The notes beneath the pieces were generated by a model. The model ran no database searches. It was not told the DNA's origin and was given only the letters and a program-made list of their open reading frames with translations. Shown piece after piece: positions 43,901 to 56,960 of a DNA stretch of 64,000 nt; the stretch's first letter is position 1; each line of letters starts with the position of its first letter. Source of the stretch: Canna indica (Eukaryota > Streptophyta > Magnoliopsida > Zingiberales > Cannaceae); contig CP136890.1 in the NCBI GenBank assembly GCA_034359265.1, forward strand, positions 94,761,501 through 94,825,500, given 5' to 3'. The position numbers were made by a program, and so were the translations under genes.

Positions 43901-45208
43901 GTTGTATTCAAAATTTCATGCTTTAAAGTAAATTGATCGAAAATATAGTGAACCAATAAAAATTTCATTGAATCAAAATTGAACCAAATATAAACGTATC
44001 AATTAAGCATGAATCAAATATAATTGAGTTGAACCAAACATAATTTAAACTGAATCGGTAAAAATTAAATTGAACCAATCAAGAAATTTGATGAACCGGT
44101 TGAAAATTGAATGAACCGATGAAAAATAAAGTTGAATCGGTTGAAATTGGGCTGAACCGAACCGAAATCAATTAAATCAGTTTAATTTAATTGAAATTGA
44201 AATGAACTAAATTCAATTAAAAGGCTAGACCGGCTTAATTAAAAAATAGACATGCTCCAAAAAAAAATGAATAGTCTCTATTGAAATAAGCCGAATCATT
44301 GTCTATTATTTCCTAAAAAATTGATCAGAACATATAAAATAATCCTGCAATGTAATCCCTAAAAAACCAGTCAAAAGATCAAACTGACGTGCGCTACAAG
44401 CAGCGCGCGCCAACTGACGTGTGCTGCAAGCAACACACGCCTCGATCAACTGCAGCAGATAGCACTTGATCGGGAGTGCACATCAAAAAGATGATAACAA
44501 ATATATCATATACTCCCGCCTTAATTAATGATAAGAATGAATTGATAATGCAGATAATTCCAATTTATCAAGACTTATCAAAATTGTGTGCAGCCACCAC
44601 AATAAAAACGTAGAGCAAAACGTTGTTGCACAGTTATGCGATGACGATCACAGCACGACATGCGAAGAGAAAACAGGGAAAAATTATTGCAGCATTTAAA
44701 AAATACGTGATCTAGAAATAATAATTATAGAGAAAGCATCAATTTGAGATAAGCCACCACAGTTAAGCAAGAAACATGCATCGTGAGACATACACGAAGC
44801 GAACAGAGGCGGCGCAAAAACAAAGGAAGATGTTGACTGAAATTTTATCGAAGCAGCGAAATTGAGAAAAAACTATAAAGAAAGCACAGAATAAAATATG
44901 TCTTTCTACGCACTTCTCGAGATTAAAAAAATCAGCGATCAATCAAAGTATATCATCTGTATCGTGAAATAACGAAGACAATTCGTATTTTTCCGATTAA
45001 AACAGCGTGCATATTTCCGAGAATAGTCGTTATTTCTCCGGCCGTGCACGTACGGGAAACAAAAACAAGGAGTGCAAAAAGATAATACAACATATCTGAA
45101 TATATATATATATATATATCAAACCAATTTTTCTTTTATTGCACAATTCAAAAAAAATATAATCATATCAAATCAAGAAAATTTAAATTCTTAATTCATA
45201 TAATTTGA
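40992..45208 (-). other. Non-coding interior of the old copia-derived element
   Basis: There is no frame above background. Visible parts are an approximately 100-bp tandem repeat (41313-41700), a relic of the RNase H end (about 41900-42080, minus) and a run of short GAACCGGTTGAA-type repeats (about 44020-44215). A GC-richer patch with GCGCGCGCCAACTGACGTG lies at about 44385-44420. An (AT)n tract occurs at about 45100-45118. Confidence 0.5.
41313..41700. repeat. Tandem repeat, four units of about 100 bp
   Basis: Units start near 41313, 41411, 41513 and 41614 with TA.ACTCAAATATGGTATCAATCA and continue with GACAACTTGATTCAATATGA (in separate phrases) and a GAGTC box. They lie between the RNase H relic and the 3' LTR, a place where several copia families carry tandem repeats. 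Confidence 0.85.
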
Positions 45209-45220
45209 CTCTGATATCAA

Positions 45221-45685
45221 TGGTGCGAAAAAATTAATGTCATAATAATTACATAAATTTAAGAATATAAATAGTTAAAGAAAAGATCTCACTTGAAGAG
45301 ATAGAAATTCTGCAGAAGTAATTTTCTATGTCTCCAAAAATAATTAGATCTTCCTCTATATCACTTTCTCAAAAGGTTCTGCTTTGATGAAAAAAACAAC
45401 AATGAACTAGAGTTTATAATCCCTCGTTCTCACATGTGTGTAGATGTGACCTAGTCTCTATTTATAAATTGATTAAATGAGTTCTCTCCATCACTGGTTT
45501 CATTAATCGAGCCTACACTTGAATAATTACATCAATCATAATTAAATGTTTCGAACTCAAATCACATGAATCTAAATTAAATGAGCTAATATGCATCTCA
45601 AATAGGATTATAAGATTAACTCGTTTAAATCAAAAATCATAATTGATCGTAGCCCAAAAAAAAAATATTAAAAAATATTCTAACA
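45221..45685 (-). repeat. 5' LTR of the old copia-derived element
   Basis: About 465 bp, a diverged direct repeat of 37301-37799. The tRNA-primer-like site abuts its left edge, fixing minus orientation. Confidence 0.65.
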
Positions 45686-46301
45686 TCCTAAGCTCTAGGG
45701 CTAGCTAATTTAGTAACCATTGGTGAAGAACAATCATCCTTATTGCAGCATTAGTTAAGAGGGATCAAGTTAAACTATATAATTACTAGGAAGTCACATT
45801 TTTTTGCAACTTTTCTGCTAACTTTTAAAATATATAATATATGAAATAAAAAATAAATTGAGTTTAAGACAAGCAGTGTGAAAAATCAAGTGCTTTTGTA
45901 AATTTACCATAAACAAAAAAAAAGGTGATGGGTAAAGAATAATTATTCTTATCTTGAAAATGACCTATGGAAATGTACATTTTGAAATCAAAATTGTGAT
46001 TACCTTTATTGATTCCATAACTCATTCACATGAATTGCCGATACAAAGTTTCTTCTGCGTCTGCTGACCCTTAACAAGGTCATTGAAGAGAACAAGCAGG
46101 CATACATACAGTGGATTTTTTAAAGCTGCCATTCCTCAAAAATATCTCATAATATTTAGAGGGAATTAATAAGGTTAAAAAGCATTATTTTTTGCAAAAT
46201 AATCTCTTGATTGTGTATGAAGACAAACCTGACCACAGTGAGTAATCTGCGATGCTTGATCTCCCTCCTCCTCTCTTTGTCTTCTCCTCAACACCACCAA
46301 T

Positions 46302-46344
<43 letters not shown>

Positions 46345-48882
46345 AGAGAAGTTGGGCCTGGATGAGCCCATATTTCCAAGGGGGGCCTCTTCTCTCACGT
46401 CGTCTTCTTTGTTGTCTTCTTGGTTGAGCCAATTTGGTGTTTTCGATGTTACTTAGAAAAGTAGGTTTCGTGAAAACATGGTTTTGTGAAACCGGCTACT
46501 TGGTTTCGGATGAAACCCACAACTAAACCGATTTTCGATTGTGATTTGGATTTTAACAAAAAAATGAAACCCGAAAACATGCTCGTTTTCGGTAACCAAA
46601 CAAACTCTTATAGTCCCCACCTCCGCACCCACATCAGCATCATCATCGTCCCCAATTTTCGAGTGATACTTCTATATAAAAAACCTACAAACGAGTAAAC
46701 ATAAATAATGAATTAGTAGACATGTATAAATAGATGAGTGATCATGGATTCATATAATGGTTCGTGTTTGCTCATTTGATGTCAATGGAGTTTTTATGGA
46801 GACACGGCTTATAAAGAGTGAATCTAATATTTTTATTTTAGGTTCAATTTTAATAAAGAAAAATTCATTCTTAGTAATATTAGGTCCATTCATGTGCGAG
46901 ACTCCATAAAAATTTATACGGGGATAAACTACTTTGGATGGGTTTGCGGAATAAAATCACTAAAGATAGTTTTCGTATTAAATCTTATAGGCATGGTGAG
47001 TGAGTCAACACGGATAAGAAAGAAGTCAATATGATTTATCAAAATTATATGTATGGTTCAATCATAATACTTTTATCCTATTTTCATTTTCATTACTTGT
47101 TACTTTTTTGGATTTTTAGAGGGGATTTGGTGAAAACATGTGATCTTATTTTATGTTTGTATGTTATGTATTATACATAGACTAAATATTTTATTAAGTT
47201 TCAAAATATTTTTAATTATAATAAAATATCAAACAACTTTACTTTTGATTTTTGAATATTCTATTTTTCCTTTTATTTTTAAAAGAAATTATAAATGGAT
47301 ATACTCAAGAGATAAATATAATTTTCACCATGTGAATTACTGTTTAAAATGATCATTGATTGTCTTTTAAAGCATCTTCATACAATTTTAACTTATTTTT
47401 CACAAAATCATCCCACTTTCAAAACACGAGCTTAACTTCAATCAATGTTTGTCATAATTTCATTTGCTTAAGAGAAAACTCCACTTTGATGGAATTCTCT
47501 TTCTCACAAAAGAAAAAAAAGTTATTCTTAAAATAAAAATAATCAAAATGTGAACAATCAAATTTGATTTTTTTTCTAAAAAAAATCAACCAAAGAGATA
47601 AATTCAAATAAATCATGTTTAATTTTAATCTAATAAGTGAGATTAATTTGATATTATCTCTGTCGTTGTACAAGATATACAAATGAACATAAAATAATAA
47701 ATTCATTACAAAAAATAGATTATCGTCGATGGATTAAATCAGTTGATAATACTTAAAACCAGTTGATAATACTATTACCAATAAAAAATCTGTCGATACA
47801 ATCTGTCTGAGATACCCTGGTAGATATTGTCAACGTATTTTATAAAAGCTATTGATAATGTCAATAAATTTGTTTTCGTCGATAATACTAATGGAAGTGC
47901 ATCGTTCGATAATACCAATAGAATTATCTTCATCAATAATATCAACGGATTTATATCCATAAATAATACCATTAAGGTGGAAAGAAAATCTATTGAGGTC
48001 TGAACTACATAAGTACATCAATAAACAAGATTAGTTAAACATTTAACATATAGTAACAAAGACAAGACATGTCAACAAAGAGCAATTATCTTTATATACA
48101 ATATTTCACTTAAAGAAATTAAGACTATAACTTAATTTTTATTATTTCGTCCTTACAAATAAAGCACATAAATATCTACGGAATAAAATATTATCAACTA
48201 ATGTTTTTAAAAAAAATCAAATTAAATTACACAAGTGAAAAATAATGCATGCATCTCATCTGTGCATGGTTTTTTAATGCAACAAAAAAAGGACTGTGAT
48301 TTGTTATGGTTTATATTTACGTTGAGACATCAGTATGATATGTCCCATCTCCTATTTTTTTGATTTTAGAGTTTTTTTAATTAAACGTTTCATAAAATTA
48401 TCAAATTTAAAATCAAATTCTAATTATTTTAGGACTTCACGCTTGGATCAAAGAGCTCCAATTAGCTTTCCAATTTCCCTCAAGGACCAATCACAAGCAA
48501 TTTGGTTAACTCGTCCAAGAATTTTGATCCAACAAATTTTTTGATTAACTCCAACTCGATGTTCGATAGTATATTATCCTTATGGTATATTAACTTCATT
48601 GAATATAATATGATTAAATTGAATAATAAATGATAGAGGATTGAATAAAAATTATTAAAATTCGATGCACATTGAACATAATATTATTTTTATTTTTATT
48701 TATTTTTATTTTTTTCTAATTCATGCACTAAATAAATAATGAATATTAATTTATCATTTATCATATCCCTTATTATCCTACGAAGTAAATATATACTAAT
48801 AATTCATTTGCTTCACTAGATTGGATAGGATAATATAGGAGACAAATGAAAGATAGAAGTGAATAAAAATTTTAAATCCAAT
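45686..48882. other. AT-rich intergenic DNA with simple and degenerate repeats
   Basis: No gene is supported. A perfect (CT)n microsatellite is at 46304-46340. At 46455-46612 is a fragment built of GGTTTC/GAAACC motifs ending CGGTAACCAAACAAAC, related to the MITE at 29006. At 47715-47980 about ten degenerate copies of a CGATAATACCAAT-type phrase resemble subterminal repeats of an unidentified transposon. Confidence 0.5.
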
Positions 48883-48891
48883 AAATAATAA

Positions 48892-49217
48892 GGGATAATA
48901 GACTAAAAAATTATAAGATTTGTAGAAATTTTACGTTCTACCCGCGTTTTCAAATTTCGCTCGTAAATGCATAACTTTTACTTTCGTTTATGTCATCTAT
49001 CAAATCGTCACGCGCCGTCTCAACATAGCTGATGTGGAGGTAAACAATGTTTGATGGCCTAACGACGTCATACGTGGCAAGCAGTCCCATCTTTTTTTCC
49101 CTCTCTCTCTCTCTTCTCTTCTTCTTTCCAACTGTTGTCACGTACCTTTTTTTAATTTCTCCTCCTCCTCCTCCTCCTCCTCCTCCTTCTTCTCCACCAC
49201 CACCTCCTCCCCATATG
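48892..49217 (+). repeat. Left terminal inverted repeat of the Mutator-like element
   Basis: The outer part is AT-rich. The inner part has a CT tract and a CCT-repeat tract that end at CCCCATATG. The matching GA and GGA tracts stand in the right arm. Confidence 0.85.
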
Positions 49218-49724
49218 GCTGATCGAGCACCATCCTCCACAGCCATGGTCGCCAGCCCTTGTAGCCACCGATGGAGGCCGCATTAGGGGAGGATTTATGG
49301 GTGTTGCAGGTGCCATCAGTTGTCTTGTAAGGGTAATTGGACTCTGCAGCGAGGCGCTGCCCCTTGTTCTTGATGATGAACTCGAATGCATTGTCCATGA
49401 GGCCATCGTTGCAGCCCTGGTCCTCGCCGTGGACGTCGCAGTCCACGAGCTCTGGCTCCGAGAGCGAGATCAACTTGCCCATGGTGAGTTTGGTGATTCC
49501 CTCCGTTGCTGCCACTGCAAATTAAGAATGCCCAACAACATCCTGATGCATGCATATATGTATGCATACTATTAGTAATTAACTCTGCCAAGTAGAATTG
49601 AAGATGATTAATTAATTAAATGCTCACCACACTGTCCTTGATCTTTGACTGGTGTGACGATGCCTTTAGTTCTCTAGTCCATGCTAACTAGCGTTGCAGT
49701 GACGTTCTCGTATCTGAACGTCAT
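49218..49724 (-). pseudogene. Captured papain-like (SAG12-type) cysteine protease fragment
   Basis: On the minus strand, exon 49724-49628 encodes FRYENVTA, an in-frame TAG where the family has Trp (after VSMD), then GIVTPVKDQGQCG. An 85-bp intron (49627-49543, GTGAGC...CAG) keeps its normal phase. The next exon starts GCCWAF, with the active-site Cys box, is disrupted after it, and resumes AATEGITKLTMGKLISLSE and LVDCDVHGEDQGCNDG. It continues to NYPYKTTDGTCNT before running into the left repeat. Functional members are secreted or vacuolar senescence proteases; this piece lacks the signal peptide, most of the propeptide and the catalytic His and Asn. Keeping an intron shows capture of genomic DNA, not cDNA. 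Confidence 0.85.
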
Positions 49725-49904
49725 ATGGGGAGGAGGAGGTGGAGGAGAAGGAGGAGGAAAAGAAGAGGAGGAGGAGAAATTAAAAAAATTGGCAGCAGTT
49801 GGAAGGAAGAAGAGAGAGAGAGAGAGAGAGAGGAAAAAAAGGTGGGATTGCCTGCCACGTATGATGCTATTAGGCCACCAAATATCGTTTACCTCCACGT
49901 CAGC

Positions 49905-50312
49905 CACTACAACACATCATTTGAATTTTGACGGCAAATTATAAATAAATTTTGATGCCGGCGGAAGTAAATATTTGCATACTGACGGCAGTAAATTCGT
50001 CGAAAACGCGTGTCAAACAACCAACGCTTAATTTTAAATATTGACGTCTCTGCAGGCGTCGATATTTAAAATTCGACGCCTTCTACCGTCAAAAAGAGGC
50101 GTCAATATTTAAATTTCGACGGCGTGTACGATCGAAACGAGACGTCAATATTTAAAATTTCGACGAGCACCGAGGAAGGTATATTGACGCCAACATATTG
50201 ACGCCTTCACTGGCGTCAATATGGTAGCATATTGACGTCTCCACAGGCATATTGACGCCAGTGAAGGCATCAATATGCTTAACATATTGACGTCTCCGCG
50301 AGCGTCAATATG
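49905..50312. repeat. 3' subterminal repeats of CACTA D
   Basis: About fifteen copies of TATTGACGTCTCC / GGCGTCAATAT-type units occur in direct and inverted order, giving many small palindromes. Confidence 0.8.
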
Positions 50313-50844
50313 GCGCTTTTTGTTTTTTTTTAAATAAAATTTCGTGAACCGCGTAATTAATATACTCGTAACAAATAATTAATATATTAATTAACTAATT
50401 AATTTAAAATTAATCAAATTACCTCTGACCCATTAATCAAATTATGCATCAAATTCATAATCTCATTTGATTAGAACAGTAATACAAAATTTGATTAAAA
50501 CAATAATGTGCGTAAAATTAAATAATCTAATCTTCATCGTCCATTTCCTCATGCTCCTCCTCATCTTCTTGTTCTTCCTCATCGTCTTCTCTATATGGAT
50601 CAACATCTCTATCTATACATTAATATCAATTATAAACATACAAATTTAAATATTATCAATTAAAATATTTAGTATGACAATATATAAATTACTTACAGTT
50701 TAGAAATGGATCTTTACTTATACCTTCTCCGATATTAGCCGACGGTATTTCATGAGGAAGACTTTCAGGAACACACAATCAACTTTGTTAGAAAAACATA
50801 TTTAATTAATTACAATGCTAAAAATATCAACTACAAATAAATTA

Positions 50845-52440
50845 AATAAATAAATACATAATCAATTGGTGAGGAAAATATATTAGCTTGATTAATAATT
50901 GGATTTAGCCCCTGTGACGATGAACTATCAAATTGATGTTGAAACCACATCTGCTCCATTCTGTTGAGTCTTTGTTGAACCTCCCTCATCTCAGCATCAT
51001 GTTTTTGCTGCATTTCTTTCATTGCAGCCTCTTGTTGTCGTCGAAGTTCGTCATATGTTGCATTGTGGGAAGATGCAACAAAAGATTGTCGCTGATGTTC
51101 ATAAAATTGACTTGGTGTGACTCCAATCCCTTGTAGGCGAACTCAAGAATGATGTTCGGGATCAGATATTTCCCGATATACTTGGTTCTCGAGTTGAACT
51201 CGCTCTGTTGTTGGATTAGTCTCAAGTCGCTCATTAAGTGTTCGTTCAGCGGTGGCCTATATTTCAAATAATAGATTATAAATTTAAAAAATATTAATTT
51301 AATTCATTCGTAGATGTGTTATACCATAAATTGAGCTGCTTCTTCACGTACATATCCTCCTCCACTTCTGCGAAGATGTGTTGTTCTATACACTTCAAGC
51401 TCACTGGGCTCTCTATCATGTGCACGCCGCTTCACACAATGTGAATAAAAATTAATTATTTAAAAGATATTAAAAATAAAAACAAATAAATTATAAATTA
51501 TTTACTAAACTACTTACAAAATCAGCACGTCTTTGAATGTAAGGGGCCGCACCGCTAGTATGTATGCAATCTTGAGTTGCACTTCTTGCCCTTCGACCCC
51601 GTTCAGATGCAGCCTGTCATATTTAATTATAATTATAAAACAAATATTGCAAGTATCAAAATATAAATTCTTACCTGACTAGCTGAAGAATGCCAATAGT
51701 CGACTATTCTTATCCATGATTCTCTACTAACATTTCGTGGTCGACGTGTAAGATTTTCCTCTTTTGACTCTTCAATTTTATTTTATTTTTTTAATATAAG
51801 TTTATAATTTTTAAATTTTCTGTCAAAGGCCGCCATAATAGTGCGAAAAATACGATCCCTGTTCTCAGTAGGGATCAAAAAATATCTCTGCATTTATAAA
51901 TGATATTAGTTTGACCCCAAAATATATATATTTAATATATAGTTTCACACAACTAAATAATGCAATCTAACATAAATTCATATAAATTCATAACATACCA
52001 ATAATTGCTCCCATAATCCATTCTTATATATGGAAGAAATTTGATTCCAAGGGTCAGACGTCAATGGTAAGAATGTAGAATCACGCACTAGTAACCCCAT
52101 AAAACGTGAGTATAATCTGTGGCCGCCATCATGACTTTGACCCCAATCAAAAAAATTGACCATAATTAACTGGTCGGGATTAAGTGTATACACAGAAGAA
52201 GCTGTAAAATATGGAGACCCTTCATGTTGCATTTGTGTTGTAGTGTCTGTTTTTAAATTACATCAGAAAACATTAATATTAATTTGATTAAATAAATAAT
52301 GTTCACATGTATGATGACATAAAAACTAATTCCAAATGTAGAAAGGTCTATGAATCCGTCCTTGTGACGACCCAGGACGATCACTCTCGGGACTAAGTTC
52401 ACCCTCCTCGCGGGTCCCAGCATCTGAATCTATTATTCTT
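50845..52440 (-). pseudogene. CACTA second gene (Transposase_24-like), element D
   Basis: Exons on the minus strand have the family pattern: WIRIVDYWHSSASQAAS, GRRARSATQDCIHTSGAAP, REPSELEVYRTTHLRR and YVREEAAQFM, ending in a Gln/Glu/Met-rich coiled coil (AAMKEMQQKHDAEMREVQQR). A start near 52450 (MMSRSRIIDSDAGTREEGE) is plausible. Stops interrupt it near 51789 (TAA) and 51144 (TGA replacing an expected CGA Arg). Exon borders between 52230 and 51300 are not certain. The presumed role is binding of the subterminal repeats. Confidence 0.6.
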
Positions 52441-52532
52441 GATCTTGACATCATGTATAATAACATAATATTATATATTGATAAATACATAAAGATTAAC
52501 AAATTATATAAATAATATTGATAAATAATAAG

Positions 52533-55500
52533 TCATTTACCGATGTCATATAAATATCTAGGATATACATTTATGATATGCGACCACTCATTATTCTTCG
52601 GATCTGACATGTAAAATACTTGTTTTGCTTGTGATGAAAACACATACGGGTCATCTTTTAGAAATGCACCGGTATGAAATAATCGAGAAAGATTAACTAA
52701 TGTGAATTCATTCTCATCCACTCGTAAACCCCGTGAATTCCTTATGTCAACCCATTCAGCACGAAAAAGAACTACTTTGAATACCCCACGATAGTCCAAT
52801 TCAATTACATCCGTTAGAACTCCATAATATTGACGATTGTCAACTTCAACCATTAAACCATTATTTTGTGTTTTACGCAATCTTTCTCGTTGCTTGGTAT
52901 GAAATCTATAACCATTTATAATCAATTCATCATATTTTTTAATTACAGATACTGGACCTCGAGCTAACGCAAGTAGTGAAGCATCACAATCATTTTGTAT
53001 CATTTTTGACACTTTATCTTGTAACCACAATGCGAATCTCTCTATGATCCGCCTTTGTTGTTGAGCATTCGATGCAATTGATAAATTATTTATATGACAT
53101 TGTTCTTCAAGAAATTGCCTGAGACAATAAAAAATATTACACCAATAATCTTAAAATAACTTAAAATATGGAGATATTTAATAACAATTGATACCTTTTG
53201 TATGGTTCAATCATTGGAGTATGCAACAAGACATATCTGTGCATATGTGCATATGCATTTAAATCCAACGTACCAATGCGAGCTTTGCCAATAAATCGAC
53301 CACCAGAAGAAAATAAGTAGTTTTCAATATTTTCAACTTCATAATTTCTCTGCGGTCGATTGAACACCGTTTCAATATTATTAAAATATCGAGAACAAAA
53401 TGTAAGACATTCATCAACAATATATCCTTCAGCGATGGATCCCTCTGGTTGTGCTTTATTTCGAACATGAGATTTATATCTCATAAATAACCTATGAACA
53501 CGAGACAAATTCTCCTCATTTGACGATTCACTATTAATACTTAATGAACACGAGATATTTAAAAAATATAAATAAAACAAACTTTTCAATTGGGTACATC
53601 CAGCGGTAATGAACATGACCACCAAGTTTCACCTCTGTTGGAAGGTGAATAATCAAATGCACCATAATAGTGAAAAAACTCGGTGGAAAAATTTGCTCCA
53701 TTTTACATAAGAGCAAAGGCACACGTGATTGCAAATCGTCCAGGGCACAATGGTCTAAATTGGCACTGCATAACTTTTTGAAAAATGCAGAAATCTCTTT
53801 AACAATGAGGAGAACATCTTTATGCACAATTCCTCGTAATGCATACGGAAAAACATCTTGAAGCAGTATATGTGAATCATGACTCTTCAAATTTTGTAAT
53901 CTATGATCCTTGAGATTCACACATTTAGAAATATTTGATGAATATCCATCGGGCACTTTCATATTTTTTATACATGTCAGCATGAGATCCTTTTCAATAG
54001 TGGACATTGAATAAATTGCCAAGGGTATATCATATCTACCATTTGGTAATAATATTGGATGTAAATGATGTCTTATATTCATGTCTTGCAAATCTAATCG
54101 TGCATTTAAATTGTATTTCCCTTTTCCATCAATATCCAATATAGTACCAATCAGATTATCACATATATTTTTCTCAATATGCATAACATCCAAATTATGA
54201 CGCAATGGATTATGCTGCCAATATGGTAATTCAAAAAATATACTTTTATTTTTCCACATTCCATAATCTTGCCTCTGAAAACTTTGCTGAGTTTGTGTGT
54301 CTGCATTAATGCCTTCTGACTCACTACCCAAATTATTTCGAGTGCGCTTTTTACTTGTGTTGGTAGTTTTGCCATAAACATGTTTAATGTGTTGAATCTG
54401 CTCGTAAACAATTTTTGAATCAACTGGCACTGCTGCATTATCATTTTCTATTATCCCGTCAAATAATTCAGTGTCCTGACGAAACGGATGTTCTTGTGAC
54501 AACCATCTACGATGGCCTAGATAATAATATTTTTTTCTGTGATTAAGCCAACGAGAATCTGTCTTATCACCGCATATGGGACATGCATATCGTCCTTTAG
54601 TGTTCCAACCTGATAACATTGCATATGCTGGAAAATCATTAATGATCCACATTAAAGCTGCGCGCAGAGTAAATTGTTCGTCGGAGATACTATCAAATGT
54701 TGTTACTCCGCTCCACAATAGCTTCAATTCAGAAATGAGAGATTGTAAGTACACATCAATGTCATTTCCTGGTCCCTTAGCGCCTGGAATTAACATTGAT
54801 AACATTATTGAAGATCTCTTCATACATGCCCATGGTTCCATATTATAAGGTATCAATACAACAGGCCAAGTGCTATAAGTTGTGCTCATTGATCGAAATG
54901 GATTAAATACATCACTTGCAAGACCCAATCTAACATTACGTGAATCAACAACGAAGTCTGGATATCTTCTGTCAAAAGCTTGCCAAGCTTCTGCATCAGC
55001 AGGATGTCGTATGATTCCATCTTTGGTGCGTCTTTCAGAATGCCATCTCATCGAGCTTGCGGTCTTCGATGACATATATAAACGAGTCAGTCTTGGAATA
55101 AGTGGAAAATATCGTAACACTTTTGCAGGGTTTTTTTTTCCGTTCTAACTGACTTGTTGATTCATCATTAGTTGAAGAGGAAGTCCATCGAGACAATCCA
55201 CAAATGTTGCATGTTGATGCTTCCGCAATTTCATCTATGTATATAATGTAATCATTTGGACAAGCATGTATTTTTTGATAGAATAAACCTAAATCTTTCA
55301 CATATTTTTTTGCTTGATAACACGTTGATGGAAGTGTATTGCCTTCTGAAAAAGCTTCTTTCAACAATTCTAACAACATTGAGAATGACTTTTCAGACCA
55401 ACTATTAAGAACCTTTATATGATATAATTGAATGATAAATGACGATTTACTGTATTTTACACAATTTGAATACAGAGGAACATCAAGATCATCCATCATA

Positions 55501-55940
55501 GAATGTTGGGAAGATTCTTGTGGCGGTTCGAATGCATTTGGAGCTTCATCAAGATTAACATTTAGTGTTTCATCATTGACATCAATTGGTGTTTCATCAT
55601 TGACATCAATTAGCGTTTCATCATTATGATAATGTACTTGATCAAATGCTTCAGCTCTGTTTGATATATCAAGTTGTGCTTCTGTTGTCGGATATAAAGG
55701 TTCACCATGGTAATACCAAATGGTATATCTCGGTAAAATTCCATTCTATATTAAGTGTCTTTGAACATCTTTTGGTTTATGATATTTCCTATTGATGCAT
55801 TTTTTGCACGGACAATTCATTGTGCCATCTTCATCCAATCCATTGTCAATTGCGAACTGAATAAAATTTTTCATTCCTCTCGCATAGGCTTTATATGATT
55901 GAGGTGCTGACATCCAAGTTTTATCCCTCTTTGACTTCAA
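52533..55940 (-). pseudogene. tnp2-type CACTA transposase pseudogene (element D)
   Basis: The Transpos_assoc domain (55940-55700; WMSAPQSYKAYARG, NCPCKKCIN) carries a TAG after QRHLI and lacks an upstream in-frame ATG (TTG stands at 55940). The region to 55140 (HACPNDYIIY, CNICGLSRW) is followed by a frame change at a run of nine A on the coding strand (55133-55141). From 55120 the Transposase_21 core reads on: MLRYFPLIPRLTRLYMS, NDFPAYAMLSGWNTKG, HNLDVMHIEKNICDNLIG. DUF4218-like sequence (HVHYRWMYPIEK) is split by an intron at about 53580-53535. A second intron lies at about 53195-53120 before the last part (YYGVLTDVIELDYRGVFKV, DUF4216-like), which ends at 52533. Longer and better kept than B, but still broken at least twice. 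Confidence 0.82.
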
Positions 55941-55987
55941 AATTGAACTTCAATGTTACTATAAAGGGTATAGTCATATAGGTGGGT

Positions 55988-56214
55988 TGGTCCTATCCCA
56001 TTCAGCAACACATTTTTAATATCGCACCTATAATCTCATTTAATCACAACAAGTCATTGAAAATTTCGGCAGCATCTCTTTTTAGTTCTCCAAGTACGCA
56101 AAACTTCTGAAGCGTACCGGAGAACAAAAGAGATGCAACCGACATTCCATTGACATGTGTGATCAAATGAAATTAAATTTGCGATATTAATAATTGTGTT
56201 ACTAAACTGTCCAA
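55988..56214. repeat. Long hairpin in the leader of transposase D
   Basis: The arms 55988-56099 and 56112-56214 are about 75-80% complementary around a loop of about 12 bases. The core phrases are TTTCGGCAGCATCTCTTTTT, AGTTCTCC and GTACGC, paired with GCGTACCGGAGAAC and AAAAGAGATGCAACCGAC. The hairpin lies just upstream of the transposase start, as in element B. Confidence 0.8.
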
Positions 56215-56497
56215 TAAGAGATAATTCGAGATTTATTATTTGAAAAATATAAATTTTGTTGATATTATTTAGTAAAATATTAAGTAGAATACGCATTCCT
56301 CCATATCGAAATAAGTATTCAACTTAATATTACAACTAAATTTTATCAACAAAATTTATAAAATTAATAAATATTTCTCGAACGGGTCTAAGCTCTTGGT
56401 AAAAAATTATTGTTGGGAGCAAGAAGTTTATAAAATCAAGACAAGTTTAATGAATTCTAAATTTAATTATTCTAATTAATTATACTCTAATATAAGT

Positions 56498-56550
56498 TTA
56501 AATAATAATAATAATAATAATATAGTATTTACAATAATATTATTAATTCA

Positions 56551-56583
<33 letters not shown>

Positions 56584-56960
56584 TAGTATTTATAATAATA
56601 TTATTAATTCAGTAATAAAAATAATAATAATTAAATAATAATAATAATATAGCATTTATAATAATAATATTAATTAGTAATAATAATTAAATAATAATAA
56701 TAATAATATCATAATAATAATAATAATAATAATATAGTATTAATAATAATATTAATTCAGTTATAATAATAATATAGTATTTATATAATAATAATTAAAT
56801 AATAATAATAATATAGTATTTATAATAATAATATTATTATTATTATTATTAATTCGGTTATAATAATAAATCTGTATTTATAATAATTATAATAATATTA
56901 ATAATAATTCAGTAATAATAATAATTATATTAACAATTATAATAATGTAGACATCCAAAT
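56498..56960. repeat. TAA/ATT microsatellite, about 460 bp
   Basis: Long runs of (TAA)n are interrupted at intervals by TATAGTATTTATAAT and TTAATTCAGT phrases, giving a higher-order period of roughly 80-100 bp in places. It lies between hairpin D and the element's 5' tandem repeats. Confidence 0.9.

Larger units (their letters stand above)
37301..45685 (-). mobile_element. Old copia-derived LTR element hosting CACTA C
   Basis: Two direct repeats of about 0.5 kb (37301-37799 and 45221-45685) share long runs such as TTCTCACATGTGTGTAGA and AATGAGCTAATATGCATCTC. They end TTCTAACA and begin near TGTTAGAA. A minus-strand initiator-tRNA-like site, TTGATATCAGAG (45209-45220), adjoins the right repeat, so the element is in minus orientation. 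The interior without C is about 4.3 kb and has no intact frame. Near 41900-42080 the minus strand still shows an ILADPL-like scrap of the copia RNase H end. The LTRs look only about 80-85% identical by eye, so the insertion is old. No clean target duplication remains. Confidence 0.65.

Noticed and set aside
46175..46456. Frames with long Ser-Leu or Arg-Glu runs.
   Set aside because: They come from the (CT)n microsatellite; no start, splice or domain context supports a gene.
48950..49944. Several overlapping frames with poly-Pro, poly-Gly or poly-Glu runs.
   Set aside because: They are translations of the CT/GGA tracts in the Mutator-like terminal repeats. Only the protease fragment between the repeats has real homology.
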